Origin: JACJYC01 sp964558465
GTDB lineage: Bacteria; Bacteroidota; Bacteroidia; Chitinophagales; Saprospiraceae
Assembly (NCBI GenBank): GCA_964558465.1
Contig: CAZLEF010000030.1
Span: 1-64,000, forward strand
Length of the DNA stretch: 64,000 nucleotides
Reading direction: 5' to 3'
Positions 8,050 through 17,376 of the stretch are shown piece by piece. Under the pieces are notes generated by a model. It made no database searches and had not been told where the DNA came from. It saw only the letters and a list, made by a program, of their open reading frames with translations. Position numbers and translations under genes: made by a program. Numbering within the stretch: the stretch's first letter is position 1; every line of letters begins with the position of its first letter.

Positions 8050-9615
8050 ATGAAAAAAATATTAAACATGAAAAATCTCAATTATTTAAAATACCTCTTT
8101 TTAACGGTAGCGTTGGTCGGATTCAACCAATCCTGTACCAATCTGGACGAGGAGTTGTTCGATACCGTTACGGGCGATAACTTCTTCAAAACCGACGAGG
8201 AATTTATTGCCGCCCTGGGCGCTGCCTATACAAGGTTGTATTCCATTGGTAACCACGGCGGTTATATGTCCTCCAACGAAGTCGCTTCCGACGAAGCCAT
8301 GATCCCGCAGCGCGGCCAGGACTGGTTTGACGGCGGTGTCTGGTTGCGCCAGCACAGGCATGAATACAACTTTGAAGAAGGCCACCTGAACGGCTCCTGG
8401 AACGACCTGTACGGCGGTATCAGCACCTGCAACCGTCTGATCGCCCAGTTCGAAGCGCTTGCCAACCCGGCAACCGACCCGTTCATCGCCGAACTGAAGG
8501 TGTTGCGCGGGTATTTCTACTGGCAATTGCTGGATATGTTCGGCAATATTCCAGTGATCACCAGCTTCGCCGACGCCGATCCCAACCCACCCACGGTTAA
8601 CCGGCCAGATGTTTTCAATTTCCTGGTCAACGACCTGAAAGGGGAGGTGGCAAAACTGACCAAAACCATCAATGGTTCTACCTATGGCCGTATGCATTAT
8701 TATGCAGGCCAGGTATTGTTGGCCAAGTTGTACCTGAACGCAGAAGTCTATACCGGCACAGCCCGGTGGGCAGAGGCAGCCGCAGCCTGCGACGAAGTGA
8801 TCAACTCCGGCATCTACAGCCTGGAAGCGGATTATTTCCAGAACTTCAATACCAACAACGCAGGCTCCAGGGAAAACATTCTTGCCGTTCCCTACGACGA
8901 AGTCTTCGCCACCGGCTTTAACCTGCCGATGATGACGCTGCACTATACCAGCCAGGCGACCTGGAACTTCACGGCTCAGCCCTGGAACGGCTGGTGTACG
9001 CTGGAAGAATTCTACAACTCGTATGACGATACCGACAAACGCAAAGGCCAGTGGGGCAACCAGAAGGTGCGCGGTAACTTCCTCGCAGGTCCGCAATATG
9101 CTTCCGACGGCGCTTCCCCGCTGATCGACGATGGCGCTGAGGCGAATGACCCGGATGGCAAACCGGTTGTGTTTACACCTGAGATCAACGAACACTTCCC
9201 CAATGCACTGCGCCAGGCCGGCGTACGCATCGGCAAGTTTGAGTTCAAAAACGGCGGCCGTCCTGACCTGAGCAACGACTTCCCGATCTTCCGCTATGCC
9301 GACGTATTGCTGATGAAGGCAGAAGCCCTCTGGCGTCAAAACGCCGGCGATGCAACGGCATTGGCTCTGGTCAATCAGGTTCGCGCACGTGCAGGTGTGC
9401 CCGATTTCGGCGCACTGACGGCTGATGACCTGCTCGCAGAACGCGGCCGGGAAATGTTCTACGAAAACCAGCGCCGGACCGACCTGATCCGCTTTGGCAA
9501 ATACAATGAACCATGGGGCTTCAAACCGGCTTCCCAGGCTTTCCGCAACATTTACCCGATCCCGAGGGCTCAGTTGGACTCCAACCCGAACCTGCGGCAG
9601 AACCCGGGGTATTGA
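8050..9615 (+). CDS. SusD/RagB-family nutrient-binding lipoprotein
   Basis: 521 residues; partner of the SusC receptor 41 bp upstream. Lipoprotein signal with acceptor Cys29 (GFNQSC), an N-terminal SusD-like domain with TPR-type helices, and the C-terminal RagB/SusD domain, including the usual YPIPRAQLDSNPNLRQNPGY ending. The ligand cannot be read from the sequence: no glycoside hydrolase, peptidase or sulfatase gene sits beside the pair, which is unlike a classical polysaccharide utilisation locus. ATGs at 8050 and 8068 are both possible starts. Confidence 0.93.
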   Translation: MKKILNMKNLNYLKYLFLTVALVGFNQSCTNLDEELFDTVTGDNFFKTDEEFIAALGAAYTRLYSIGNHGGYMSSNEVASDEAMIPQRGQDWFDGGVWLRQHRHEYNFEEGHLNGSWNDLYGGISTCNRLIAQFEALANPATDPFIAELKVLRGYFYWQLLDMFGNIPVITSFADADPNPPTVNRPDVFNFLVNDLKGEVAKLTKTINGSTYGRMHYYAGQVLLAKLYLNAEVYTGTARWAEAAAACDEVINSGIYSLEADYFQNFNTNNAGSRENILAVPYDEVFATGFNLPMMTLHYTSQATWNFTAQPWNGWCTLEEFYNSYDDTDKRKGQWGNQKVRGNFLAGPQYASDGASPLIDDGAEANDPDGKPVVFTPEINEHFPNALRQAGVRIGKFEFKNGGRPDLSNDFPIFRYADVLLMKAEALWRQNAGDATALALVNQVRARAGVPDFGALTADDLLAERGREMFYENQRRTDLIRFGKYNEPWGFKPASQAFRNIYPIPRAQLDSNPNLRQNPGY

Positions 9616-9640
9616 TCGTCGTAGTGAAGGATTTGAGGTT

Positions 9641-9670
9641 GTGCGTGCCACGCCACGGCGTGGTGGAGGA
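9641..9670. repeat. GTGCGTGCCACGCC hairpin repeat, single copy
   Basis: GTGCGTGCCACGCC-AC-GGCGTGG, with a 7-bp perfect stem (CCACGCC/GGCGTGG). It is flanked by direct copies of GAGGATTTGA-like sequence. The same unit occurs three times in tandem at 63.42-63.51 kb, so it is a dispersed palindromic element of REP type. Confidence 0.7.
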
Positions 9671-9711
9671 TGCGAGGATTTGAACCGAAAATGATTCATG
9701 TTAAAGTAGAA

Positions 9712-9749
9712 ATAAAATGGCAAGTAACTTCGGCTGCTTGCCATTTTAT
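9712..9749. terminator. Intrinsic terminator after susD-like gene
   Basis: Perfect 13-bp inverted repeat (ATAAAATGGCAAG / CTTGCCATTTTAT) with a 12-nt loop. The A-rich left and T-rich right arms make it usable in both directions. It closes the SusC/SusD operon. Confidence 0.75.
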
Positions 9750-9774
9750 CTTTGATCGATTGGCGCTTTAAGTT

Positions 9775-9832
9775 ATCAGTCTGCAGTCCGCCAACTGCCA
9801 ACTGAAGACTGCCAACTGGAAACTGAATCCTC
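9775..9832. repeat. CAACTG / GAAGACTG short repeats before the first CRTAC1-like gene
   Basis: Imperfect reiteration of GCCAACTG and GAAGACTG words with a partial complement (CAGTCTGCAGTC). It shares ACTGAAGACTG with the array at 2.82 kb. It ends about 20 bp before the start of the next gene. Confidence 0.6.
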
Positions 9833-9854
9833 CGTGATCTTAGTGGTGAAGAAA

Positions 9855-12800
9855 ATGAAAAACAACCTCCTCCTATTTTTGTTATGCTCCCTGTTCATCC
9901 TGGATTCTTGCACCCCTTCCCAACAAGAAAACACCCTCTTTGTCGCCCTTACGCCTGAAGAAACCGGCATTGATTTTGTCAACCAGCTCCAGTCGACAGA
10001 AGAATTCAACACCTATACCTTCCGGAATTTTTTCAACGGCGCGGGGGTCGCTTTAGGCGATGTCAACAACGACCACCTGATTGATATCTACTTCTGCGGC
10101 AATTCCGCAGATAACCGCCTTTACCTGAATAAAGGGGATTTCAGGTTTGAGGATGTGACGGATAAAGCGGGCGTTGCATGCGCCGGCGTCTGGTCGACCG
10201 GCGCATGCATGGCCGACGTGAACGGCGACGGCTGGCTCGATATCTATGTTTGCAAATCGGGCCCTCCCGGCGGCCCCAACCGGTACAACCAGCTTTTTAT
10301 CAACCGGCAGGACGGTACATTTGCCGAACAGGCAAAGGAATGGGGGATCGCCGATGAAGGTTTGTCCGTACACGCCGCCTTTTTTGATTTTGACAAAGAC
10401 GGCGACCTGGACCTCTATCTCCTGAACAATTCCCTTCGTTCCATCGGCACCGGCAGCGATCTGAATAAAAACAACCGGGACGTCCGGGACCCCAGCGGAG
10501 GCAATAAATTGTACCGCAATGAGGGCGGCCGGTTTGTCGACTATAGCGAGGCTGCCGGGATCTACAGCAGTGCCATCGGATTTGGACTCGGCGTTACCAT
10601 CGGCGACGTCAACCGCGATGGCTGGCAGGATATCTATGTGTCCAATGACTTTTTTGAAAAAGATTACCTCTATATCAATCAATACGATGGAACGTTCAAA
10701 GAGGATCTGGAAAATTGGATCCGCGAGATCAGCATGGGTTCCATGGGCGCCGATATGGCCGATCTGAACAATGACGGCTATCCTGAAATTTTTGTTACGG
10801 AAATGTTGCCCGAATCCGATATCCGCTATAAAACCAAAGCCCAATTTGAGGACTGGAACACATATCAGCGCAAACTGGACAACGGCTTTTACCGCCAGTT
10901 TGGCCGCAACGTCCTTCAACTCAACAACGGCGTTTCTCCCCCCGGCGCCGGAGGAGGATTCAGCGAGATTGGCCGCCTCGCCGGTGTGGAAGCGACCGAC
11001 TGGAGTTGGGGCGCCCTGATCTTTGATATGGATGGGGACGGCTGGAAGGATCTTTTTGTCGCAAACGGCATCTTCCGCGACCTGCTCGATCAGGACTATG
11101 TAAATTTTTATTCCAACCCCGAACGGGTTCGGGAATTGATCCGGACGGAAGAACAAGCCATCCTGAAGCTGATTGACCAGATGCCCTCCCAACCTTTGCC
11201 CAATTATGCCTTCGTCAATAACCGCGACCTTACTTTCAAAAACAGGGCGTCCGATTGGGGATTGGGTACGCCGGGCTTTTCCAACGGTTCGGCCTACGCT
11301 GATCTCGACAACGACGGCGACCCGGATCTGGTGGTCAACAACGTGAACATGCCCCCTTTCATCTACCGGAACCAGGCAAAAGAACAATTGAACCACAATT
11401 TCCTCTCCATCGCACTGAAAGGGCAGGGTTTGAATACCTTCGGCCTGGGCGCACAGGTTACCCTTTATGCCGGCGGTCTGGTTTTATACCAGGAACAAGC
11501 GCCTATGCGGGGGTTCCAATCCTGTGTGGATCACCGTTTGCACTTTGGATTGGGCAATTTGACAAAAATCGATTCCCTGACGGTGAACTGGAATTCGGGT
11601 AAACGCACAGCAATGAGAAATGTCGGCCCGAATCAACTTCTGACCATTGAAGAATCCAGCGCTTCCGATGCCTATTCCCCGTTGAGAACACTGGAAAAAG
11701 GTCCACCTGTTTTTGCCGGCGCCGGCCCGGTGCTCGAATTTACTCACCGGGAAAACCTGTTTTCCGATTTCGACCGCGACCGGCTGATCCTGCATATGTT
11801 ATCCGCCGAAGGGCCGAGGATCGCTGCCGGCGATGTGAACAGCGACGGATTGGAAGATGTTTATATCTGCGGCGCCAAAGACAATAGCGGCGCCCTGATG
11901 GTACAGCAACCCGGCGGCAGTTTTCAGCCGACCAACCAATCCCTATTTGACCGGGACAAAATTTCCGAAGACACGGACGCCTTGTTCTTTGACGCCGACA
12001 ACGACGGCGACCAGGACCTTTACGTAGCCAGCGGCGGGAACGAATTCCCCTCCAGTTCCTCCGCACTGATCGACCGGCTTTATTTGAATAACGGCCGGGG
12101 CGGGTTCTCCAAATCCGACCAGATCCTTCCCGGCATTCAATTTGAAAGCACTTCCTGTGTGAGGGCTGCCGATTTCGATGGCGACGGCGACCAGGACCTC
12201 TTTGTGGGGGTCCGTCTGAAACCCTTTTTATATGGCGTTCCCCCGGGTAGTTATATTTTGCAGAATGACGGAAAGGGCCGGTTTCAGGACGTCACCCGGC
12301 AAGTAGCTCCCGCGCTTGAAAATTTGGGTATGGCGACGGATGCCGCGTGGATAGATGTCGATCAGGATCTCGACCAGGATATTGTCATTACAGGCGAATG
12401 GATGCCGGTAACCATCCTGATCAATAACAACGGAAAACTGGCCGCCGACCCCGCCAAAAAAGGTCTTGTCAACTCCAACGGTTTCTGGAGCTGCCTGAAA
12501 GCAGCCGACCTGGATGGCGACGGCGACCTGGATTTTGTTGCCGGCAACCACGGCCTGAATTCACGTATTTCGGCAACACTTGCCAACCCGGCTTCCCTGT
12601 ACATCAACGACTTTGACCAGAACGGCAGCGTCGAGCAGATCCTCACCCTTGACCAGGGCGGAAAATCTTATCCCTTTGTATTAAGGACGGATCTGGTGAT
12701 GCAACTGCCGGTACTGAAAAAGAAATACCTCAAATTCGCTGATTATGCCGGGCAGCCAATGGATGCTATTTTTGACCCCGGACAATTGGCCAAAGCCATT

Positions 12801-13172
12801 CGGTTGCAGGCATTCGAACTGCGCACTTCCGCATTCATCAACCGGGGAAACGGTGATTTTGAAATAAAACCCCTGCCCGTTCAGGCCCAGTTTGCCCCCA
12901 TGTATGGCATTGCGCTGGAGGATTTTGATCACGATGGCAAAATGGATATTTTGCTGGGGGGCAATTTTTATCCCTCCAAACCCGAAATTGGGATCTATGA
13001 CGCCAGTTACGGCGTTTTTTTAAAGGGAGACGGAAACATGAATTTTGAATATGTTCCGGGTAACAAATCCGGTTTTTACATAAAAGGAGAAGTTCGCGAC
13101 CTGGAAATAGTGGACGGTAAACTGCTGATTGTGGCGAAAAACAACGAGCAGGTTGAAGTGTTTCGGTACTAG
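9855..13172 (+). CDS. FG-GAP/VCBS repeat lipoprotein with ASPIC/UnbV domain (CRTAC1-like), copy 1
   Basis: About 1105 residues. Lipoprotein signal (LLCSLFILDSC). Many beta-propeller FG-GAP/VCBS repeats follow, with calcium-binding loops of the type DxNxDGxxD, and an ASPIC/UnbV domain lies near 515-600 (GLGAQVTLYAGG ... HFGLGN). It is exported and probably surface-attached. In Bacteroidota such proteins often sit beside SusC/SusD-type receptors, as here, but a biochemical role is not established. The ATG at 9855 is preferred over an in-frame GTG at 9834 because it begins directly with the lipoprotein signal. Closely related to the copies at 13.9 kb and 23.0 kb. Confidence 0.88.
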   Translation: MKNNLLLFLLCSLFILDSCTPSQQENTLFVALTPEETGIDFVNQLQSTEEFNTYTFRNFFNGAGVALGDVNNDHLIDIYFCGNSADNRLYLNKGDFRFEDVTDKAGVACAGVWSTGACMADVNGDGWLDIYVCKSGPPGGPNRYNQLFINRQDGTFAEQAKEWGIADEGLSVHAAFFDFDKDGDLDLYLLNNSLRSIGTGSDLNKNNRDVRDPSGGNKLYRNEGGRFVDYSEAAGIYSSAIGFGLGVTIGDVNRDGWQDIYVSNDFFEKDYLYINQYDGTFKEDLENWIREISMGSMGADMADLNNDGYPEIFVTEMLPESDIRYKTKAQFEDWNTYQRKLDNGFYRQFGRNVLQLNNGVSPPGAGGGFSEIGRLAGVEATDWSWGALIFDMDGDGWKDLFVANGIFRDLLDQDYVNFYSNPERVRELIRTEEQAILKLIDQMPSQPLPNYAFVNNRDLTFKNRASDWGLGTPGFSNGSAYADLDNDGDPDLVVNNVNMPPFIYRNQAKEQLNHNFLSIALKGQGLNTFGLGAQVTLYAGGLVLYQEQAPMRGFQSCVDHRLHFGLGNLTKIDSLTVNWNSGKRTAMRNVGPNQLLTIEESSASDAYSPLRTLEKGPPVFAGAGPVLEFTHRENLFSDFDRDRLILHMLSAEGPRIAAGDVNSDGLEDVYICGAKDNSGALMVQQPGGSFQPTNQSLFDRDKISEDTDALFFDADNDGDQDLYVASGGNEFPSSSSALIDRLYLNNGRGGFSKSDQILPGIQFESTSCVRAADFDGDGDQDLFVGVRLKPFLYGVPPGSYILQNDGKGRFQDVTRQVAPALENLGMATDAAWIDVDQDLDQDIVITGEWMPVTILINNNGKLAADPAKKGLVNSNGFWSCLKAADLDGDGDLDFVAGNHGLNSRISATLANPASLYINDFDQNGSVEQILTLDQGGKSYPFVLRTDLVMQLPVLKKKYLKFADYAGQPMDAIFDPGQLAKAIRLQAFELRTSAFINRGNGDFEIKPLPVQAQFAPMYGIALEDFDHDGKMDILLGGNFYPSKPEIGIYDASYGVFLKGDGNMNFEYVPGNKSGFYIKGEVRDLEIVDGKLLIVAKNNEQVEVFRY

Positions 13173-13175
13173 TAG

Positions 13176-13312
13176 CGCCGACGTCCCGTCGGCGAAGCCA
13201 GGAGTCCGATACCTGAAAGGTGTCGGACTCCTCAACGACCGCATGGGAGGACAGGTAAAGAAAAGAAATTTTTAAACCAGGAGTCGGACCCCATCAAGGG
13301 GCCCGACTCCTC
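13176..13312. repeat. Three consecutive hairpins, AGGAGTC(C/G)GA family
   Basis: First: CGCCGAC/GTCGGCG at 13176-13194. Second: a 15-bp stem with one G-T pair at 13200-13232 (AGGAGTCCGATACCT / AGGTGTCGGACTCCT). Third: 13279-13312, whose arms begin and end with the same AGGAGTC and GACTCCT words and carry one mismatch. The three lie between two genes and may act together as a terminator or 3'-end stabiliser. Confidence 0.75.
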
Positions 13313-13323
13313 AAAATCCGAAT

Positions 13324-13914
13324 ATGAGATTTGTACTGTTATTGACCATGGGATTGCTGTTATTCGCGGGTTGCAAGTCGGAATACCAGCAACTGGTGGA
13401 GAGCGAACTGGCAAAAGGAACCCGGGTGGATACGATCTTTCTGGGTATGACATTTGGCATGACCAGGGAGGCGTTCTACAAACATTGCTGGGATATGAAC
13501 CGCCGGGGAATGTTTCTGAACGGACCAAAAAACAATACCGTCGAATACGACATTTCCAGGTATTTGAGCCATCCGGGCAAGGTCTATTTCTATCCGACCT
13601 TTTATGAAGACAAGATTTACGAAATGCCGGTCTCTTTTGCATACGATGCCTTCGCCTGGCACGATGATTATGGCGTCGATACTCTTTTGAACGATATTTT
13701 AAAAATGTATAAAGGATGGTATGGCGATTTCAAAGAATTTAAACATCCGGATAAAGGGAGTGTGTATGTAAATATCAACGGCAACCGACAGATCCGGTTG
13801 TTCAAGGATGAACTGAACCAGTCGGTAGGCGGCGTTTTTACGGATTTGTCGATCGACAAGGACAAAGTCAGGCTGGCGCAACAACAGCCTGCACAGGATA
13901 CTTTAAATCAATGA
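13324..13914 (+). CDS. Hypothetical lipoprotein
   Basis: 196 residues. Lipoprotein signal with acceptor Cys17 (LLFAGCKS), then a soluble domain rich in aromatic residues, with no family recognised. It lies between two CRTAC1-like genes, only 3 bp before the next frame, suggesting co-transcription. Function unknown. Confidence 0.75.
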   Translation: MRFVLLLTMGLLLFAGCKSEYQQLVESELAKGTRVDTIFLGMTFGMTREAFYKHCWDMNRRGMFLNGPKNNTVEYDISRYLSHPGKVYFYPTFYEDKIYEMPVSFAYDAFAWHDDYGVDTLLNDILKMYKGWYGDFKEFKHPDKGSVYVNINGNRQIRLFKDELNQSVGGVFTDLSIDKDKVRLAQQQPAQDTLNQ

Positions 13915-13917
13915 TCA

Positions 13918-16900
13918 ATGGGTTTTAGAATCGTTATTTCGTTTTTGTATTGGCGGACGGTGGACGGTAGACGGTGGACGGAGAAAATCCTTCAATCAAT
14001 CAGGATTTGGGGCCGGAGGAATAAGGTTTACCTGAATAATTGCAGTTTTTTCTTTTTGCTGTTGCTGGTCGTTTGGGGTTGTGAGAAAAAACAGCAGGAA
14101 GCCGGGGGCGCCCCCCTTTTTACCCTGCTGGAAGCCGGACAGACGGGTGTTGATTTTGCCAATACCCTGACCTTTGATGAAGATTTTAATATCTACAGGT
14201 ACCGGAATTTTTACAACGGCGGCGGCGTTGCCATCGGCGATATCAATAACGACGGGCTGGAGGACATCTATTTCAGCGCCAATATGGGCGACAACCGGTT
14301 GTACCTGAACAAAGGCAATTTTCAATTTGAAGACATCACAGAAAAAGCAGGCGTTGCCGGTACCCGCGCCTGGTCGACCGGGGTTGCCATGGCCGACGTA
14401 AACGGCGACGGCCGGCTGGATATTTATGTGTGTAATTCCGGCGACGTAAGCGGCGACAACAAACAAAACGAACTGTTCATCAACCAGGGCGACGGCACCT
14501 TCGCAGAACAAGCTGAAACATGGGGCATCGCCGACCAGGGCCTCTCCACCCACGGTGTTTTTTTTGATTACGACCGCGACGGAGACCTGGACCTCTACCT
14601 GCTCAACAATTCCTTTCGGGCGATCGGCAGTTTCAATCTCATGCGCAACGAGCGTGATACCCGCGACCCGGTCGGTGGCGATAAATTATACCGCAACGAA
14701 GGCGACCGCTTTACGGATGTCAGCGAGGAGGCGGGCATTTACGGCAGTATTATCGGTTTCGGATTGGGCGTGACAGTCGGCGACGTCAACCGCGACGGCT
14801 GGCAGGATATCTATGTCTCCAATGACTTTTTTGAGCGGGATTACCTGTACCTGAACAACGGCGACGGTACTTTCCGCGAAGAACTGACCAAGCAGATGCG
14901 CTCCATCAGCGCCGCTTCCATGGGGGCGGATATGGGCGACCTGAACAATGACGGTTACCCGGAAATATTTGTCACGGAAATGCTCCCGGAAAAAGACGGC
15001 GACATCAAACAGAAAACCACCTTTGAAGATTGGAACAAATACCAGGAAAACCTTGAACATGACTATTACCATCAGTTTACCCGCAACATGCTCCAGGTGA
15101 ACAACGGCGACAACACATTCAGCGAACTCGGCCGCCTGGCCGGCGTGGAAGCGACCGACTGGAGCTGGGGCGCCCTGATCTTCGATATGGACAACGACGG
15201 GCGACGCGATATTTTTGTGGCTAACGGCATTTATCAGGACCTGACCGACCAGGACTATATCGACTTTATCGCCGACGCCGCCACACAACGCAAGATCATT
15301 ACCCGGCAAGGAGTCGACTATCGCGCGCTGATCGATTCCATCCCGATTCGCCCCGTGCCCAATTATGCCTTTCATAATGAAGGCGACCTGAGGTTTAAAA
15401 ACAAATCTCCGGAGTGGGGTTTGGCGCAACCCAGCCATTCCAACGGATCCGCATATGCCGACCTGGATAACGACGGTGATCTCGACCTCGTGGTCAACAA
15501 TGTGAACATGCCCGCCTTTGTCTACCGGAATGAAAGCCGGCAACAATTAAAAGATTGCCGTTTCCTTGAATTCACATTTGTCGGCGAAAATAAAAATACA
15601 GCCGCTCTTGGCGCCTCCGTTACCCTGAAATACGGCAATAACATCCAGTACGCCGGGTATATGCCCATGCGCGGATTTCAATCTTCCGTCGGGTACAAAT
15701 TACATTTTGGTCTGGGCAATACCGCAATCATCGATTCGGTCATTGTTGACTGGCCCAACGGCAAACAAACCGTACTGACCCAGGTTGCTGCCGACCAGCA
15801 TCTGACCCTCAGACAGGCCGACGCCACTTCAGTAACCCGTTATGCACCACCAACAACACCTCCAACTTTGTTTCAGGACGTAACCGCCGGAGCAGGGATC
15901 AACTATCGCCACGTTGAAAACGTTTTTTCCGATTTTAACCGGGAGCGGTTGATGTATCATATGTTGTCGACCCCCGGCCCCAACGTTGCCGCAGGGGATG
16001 TAAACGGCGACGGGAAAGATGATTTTTATATCGGCGGCGCCAAGGATTCCCCTGGCAAATTATTCGTTCAGTCCGCCGGAGGTTCATTTACTTCCACCAA
16101 TGAAAAACTTTTTGAGGAGAATAAATTGCCGGAAGACACGGATTGCCTTTTTTTTGATGCGGACAATGACGGCGACCAGGACCTTTACGTCGCCTGCGGC
16201 GGCAATGAATTCCCCGCTTCCTCCTCAGCGCTGATCGACAAGTTGTACCTCAACAACGGCAAAGGAAATTTTACGCTTTCCGACCAGATCTTGCCCACCA
16301 TCCAGTTTGAAAGCACCGCTTGCGTGAAAGCCGCTGACTACGACGGCGATGGCGATCAGGACTTGTTTGTCGGCATCCGGCTCCAGCCCTTCCTGTACGG
16401 CGCCCCGGTAAATGGTTATATCCTGCAAAACGACGGGACCGGCAAGTTTCAAAACGCAACCCCGCAGATCGCTCCGGGCCTCCAGAAACTGGGGATGATC
16501 ACAGATATGTTGTGGACCGATTTCGACACGGACGGTGATCCGGACCTGGTCATAACCGGCGAGTGGATGCCGGTCGCTTTTTTTAAAAACGACCAGGGCC
16601 ATTTTACGCGTGTGGACAACGCCACCCTGGGATTGGAGCATAGCAGCGGATGGTGGAATTGCATCCAGCAAGGAGATTTTAACAAAGACGGCAGACCCGA
16701 TTACCTGGTGGGCAACCACGGTTGGAATTCCAGGTTCAGGGCCCCGCTGGTCATGTACATCAATGATTTTGACCAAAACGGCTCGGCCGAACAGATCATC
16801 GCCCGGGAGGAAGACGGCAAATTGCTGCCCTTTGTCCGCCGGCATGAACTGGTGATGCAGATGCCCGTTTTGAAGAAAAAATACCTGCGGTATAACCGAT

Positions 16901-17358
16901 ACGTGGGACAGACCGTGGAGGATATTTTTGGGGCCGACCAACTTGCAAAAAGCATAAAACTGGAAGCGGATAACCTGGCAACCTCCGTTTTGATCAGCAA
17001 AGCGGATGGAACCTTCGGGCTGAAAGCGCTTCCCCAAATGGCCCAGGTATCTCCGGTTTATGGGCTATTGATCCACGACTTCGACCAGGACGGGAACGAG
17101 GACATTCTCCTGGGGGGCAATTTTTACAGCGCCAAACCGGAATTCGGGCGGTACGACGCCAGTTACGGTTTGTTTCTGAGGGGAGACGGAACCGGCAATT
17201 TTGATGCTTTACCCACCCGGAAGTCGGGTTTCCGGCTGGACGGAGAAGTGCGCGACCTTGTTTTGCTCCGGATCAGGGGCGAAAGCCATGTCCTGGTCGC
17301 CAGGAACAACGAACCGGTGCAGGTCTTTAAAATAAATGACCCTGAAATAGAGCAATGA
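13918..17358 (+). CDS. FG-GAP/VCBS repeat lipoprotein with ASPIC/UnbV domain (CRTAC1-like), copy 2
   Basis: About 1146 residues from the only in-frame ATG. The domain plan matches copy 1: propeller repeats with DxNxDG loops, an ASPIC/UnbV region near 560-640, then a second block of repeats. The lipoprotein signal (FFFLLLLVVWGC) does not start until about residue 44. The preceding part is encoded by the GGACGGTGGACGG intergenic repeat (residues RTVDGRRWTE). The true start may therefore be a non-ATG codon nearer the signal peptide. It is probably co-transcribed with the lipoprotein before it and the T9SS protein after it. Confidence 0.85.
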   Translation: MGFRIVISFLYWRTVDGRRWTEKILQSIRIWGRRNKVYLNNCSFFFLLLLVVWGCEKKQQEAGGAPLFTLLEAGQTGVDFANTLTFDEDFNIYRYRNFYNGGGVAIGDINNDGLEDIYFSANMGDNRLYLNKGNFQFEDITEKAGVAGTRAWSTGVAMADVNGDGRLDIYVCNSGDVSGDNKQNELFINQGDGTFAEQAETWGIADQGLSTHGVFFDYDRDGDLDLYLLNNSFRAIGSFNLMRNERDTRDPVGGDKLYRNEGDRFTDVSEEAGIYGSIIGFGLGVTVGDVNRDGWQDIYVSNDFFERDYLYLNNGDGTFREELTKQMRSISAASMGADMGDLNNDGYPEIFVTEMLPEKDGDIKQKTTFEDWNKYQENLEHDYYHQFTRNMLQVNNGDNTFSELGRLAGVEATDWSWGALIFDMDNDGRRDIFVANGIYQDLTDQDYIDFIADAATQRKIITRQGVDYRALIDSIPIRPVPNYAFHNEGDLRFKNKSPEWGLAQPSHSNGSAYADLDNDGDLDLVVNNVNMPAFVYRNESRQQLKDCRFLEFTFVGENKNTAALGASVTLKYGNNIQYAGYMPMRGFQSSVGYKLHFGLGNTAIIDSVIVDWPNGKQTVLTQVAADQHLTLRQADATSVTRYAPPTTPPTLFQDVTAGAGINYRHVENVFSDFNRERLMYHMLSTPGPNVAAGDVNGDGKDDFYIGGAKDSPGKLFVQSAGGSFTSTNEKLFEENKLPEDTDCLFFDADNDGDQDLYVACGGNEFPASSSALIDKLYLNNGKGNFTLSDQILPTIQFESTACVKAADYDGDGDQDLFVGIRLQPFLYGAPVNGYILQNDGTGKFQNATPQIAPGLQKLGMITDMLWTDFDTDGDPDLVITGEWMPVAFFKNDQGHFTRVDNATLGLEHSSGWWNCIQQGDFNKDGRPDYLVGNHGWNSRFRAPLVMYINDFDQNGSAEQIIAREEDGKLLPFVRRHELVMQMPVLKKKYLRYNRYVGQTVEDIFGADQLAKSIKLEADNLATSVLISKADGTFGLKALPQMAQVSPVYGLLIHDFDQDGNEDILLGGNFYSAKPEFGRYDASYGLFLRGDGTGNFDALPTRKSGFRLDGEVRDLVLLRIRGESHVLVARNNEPVQVFKINDPEIEQ
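13953..13983. repeat. GGACGGTGGACGGTAGACGG repeat inside an open frame
   Basis: The short array shares its word with the 2.7-kb repeat. It lies within the first 25 codons of the copy-2 CRTAC1-like frame, before the lipoprotein signal peptide, and so probably belongs to the untranslated leader. Confidence 0.65.
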
Positions 17359-17376
17359 TCAAAAAAACCGGATAAT

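Noticed and set aside
8101..9801. Transposase or insertion sequence ends near the terminator after susD
   Set aside because: The inverted repeat at 9712-9749 surrounds only a 12-nt loop and fits a terminator; no transposase gene is present.
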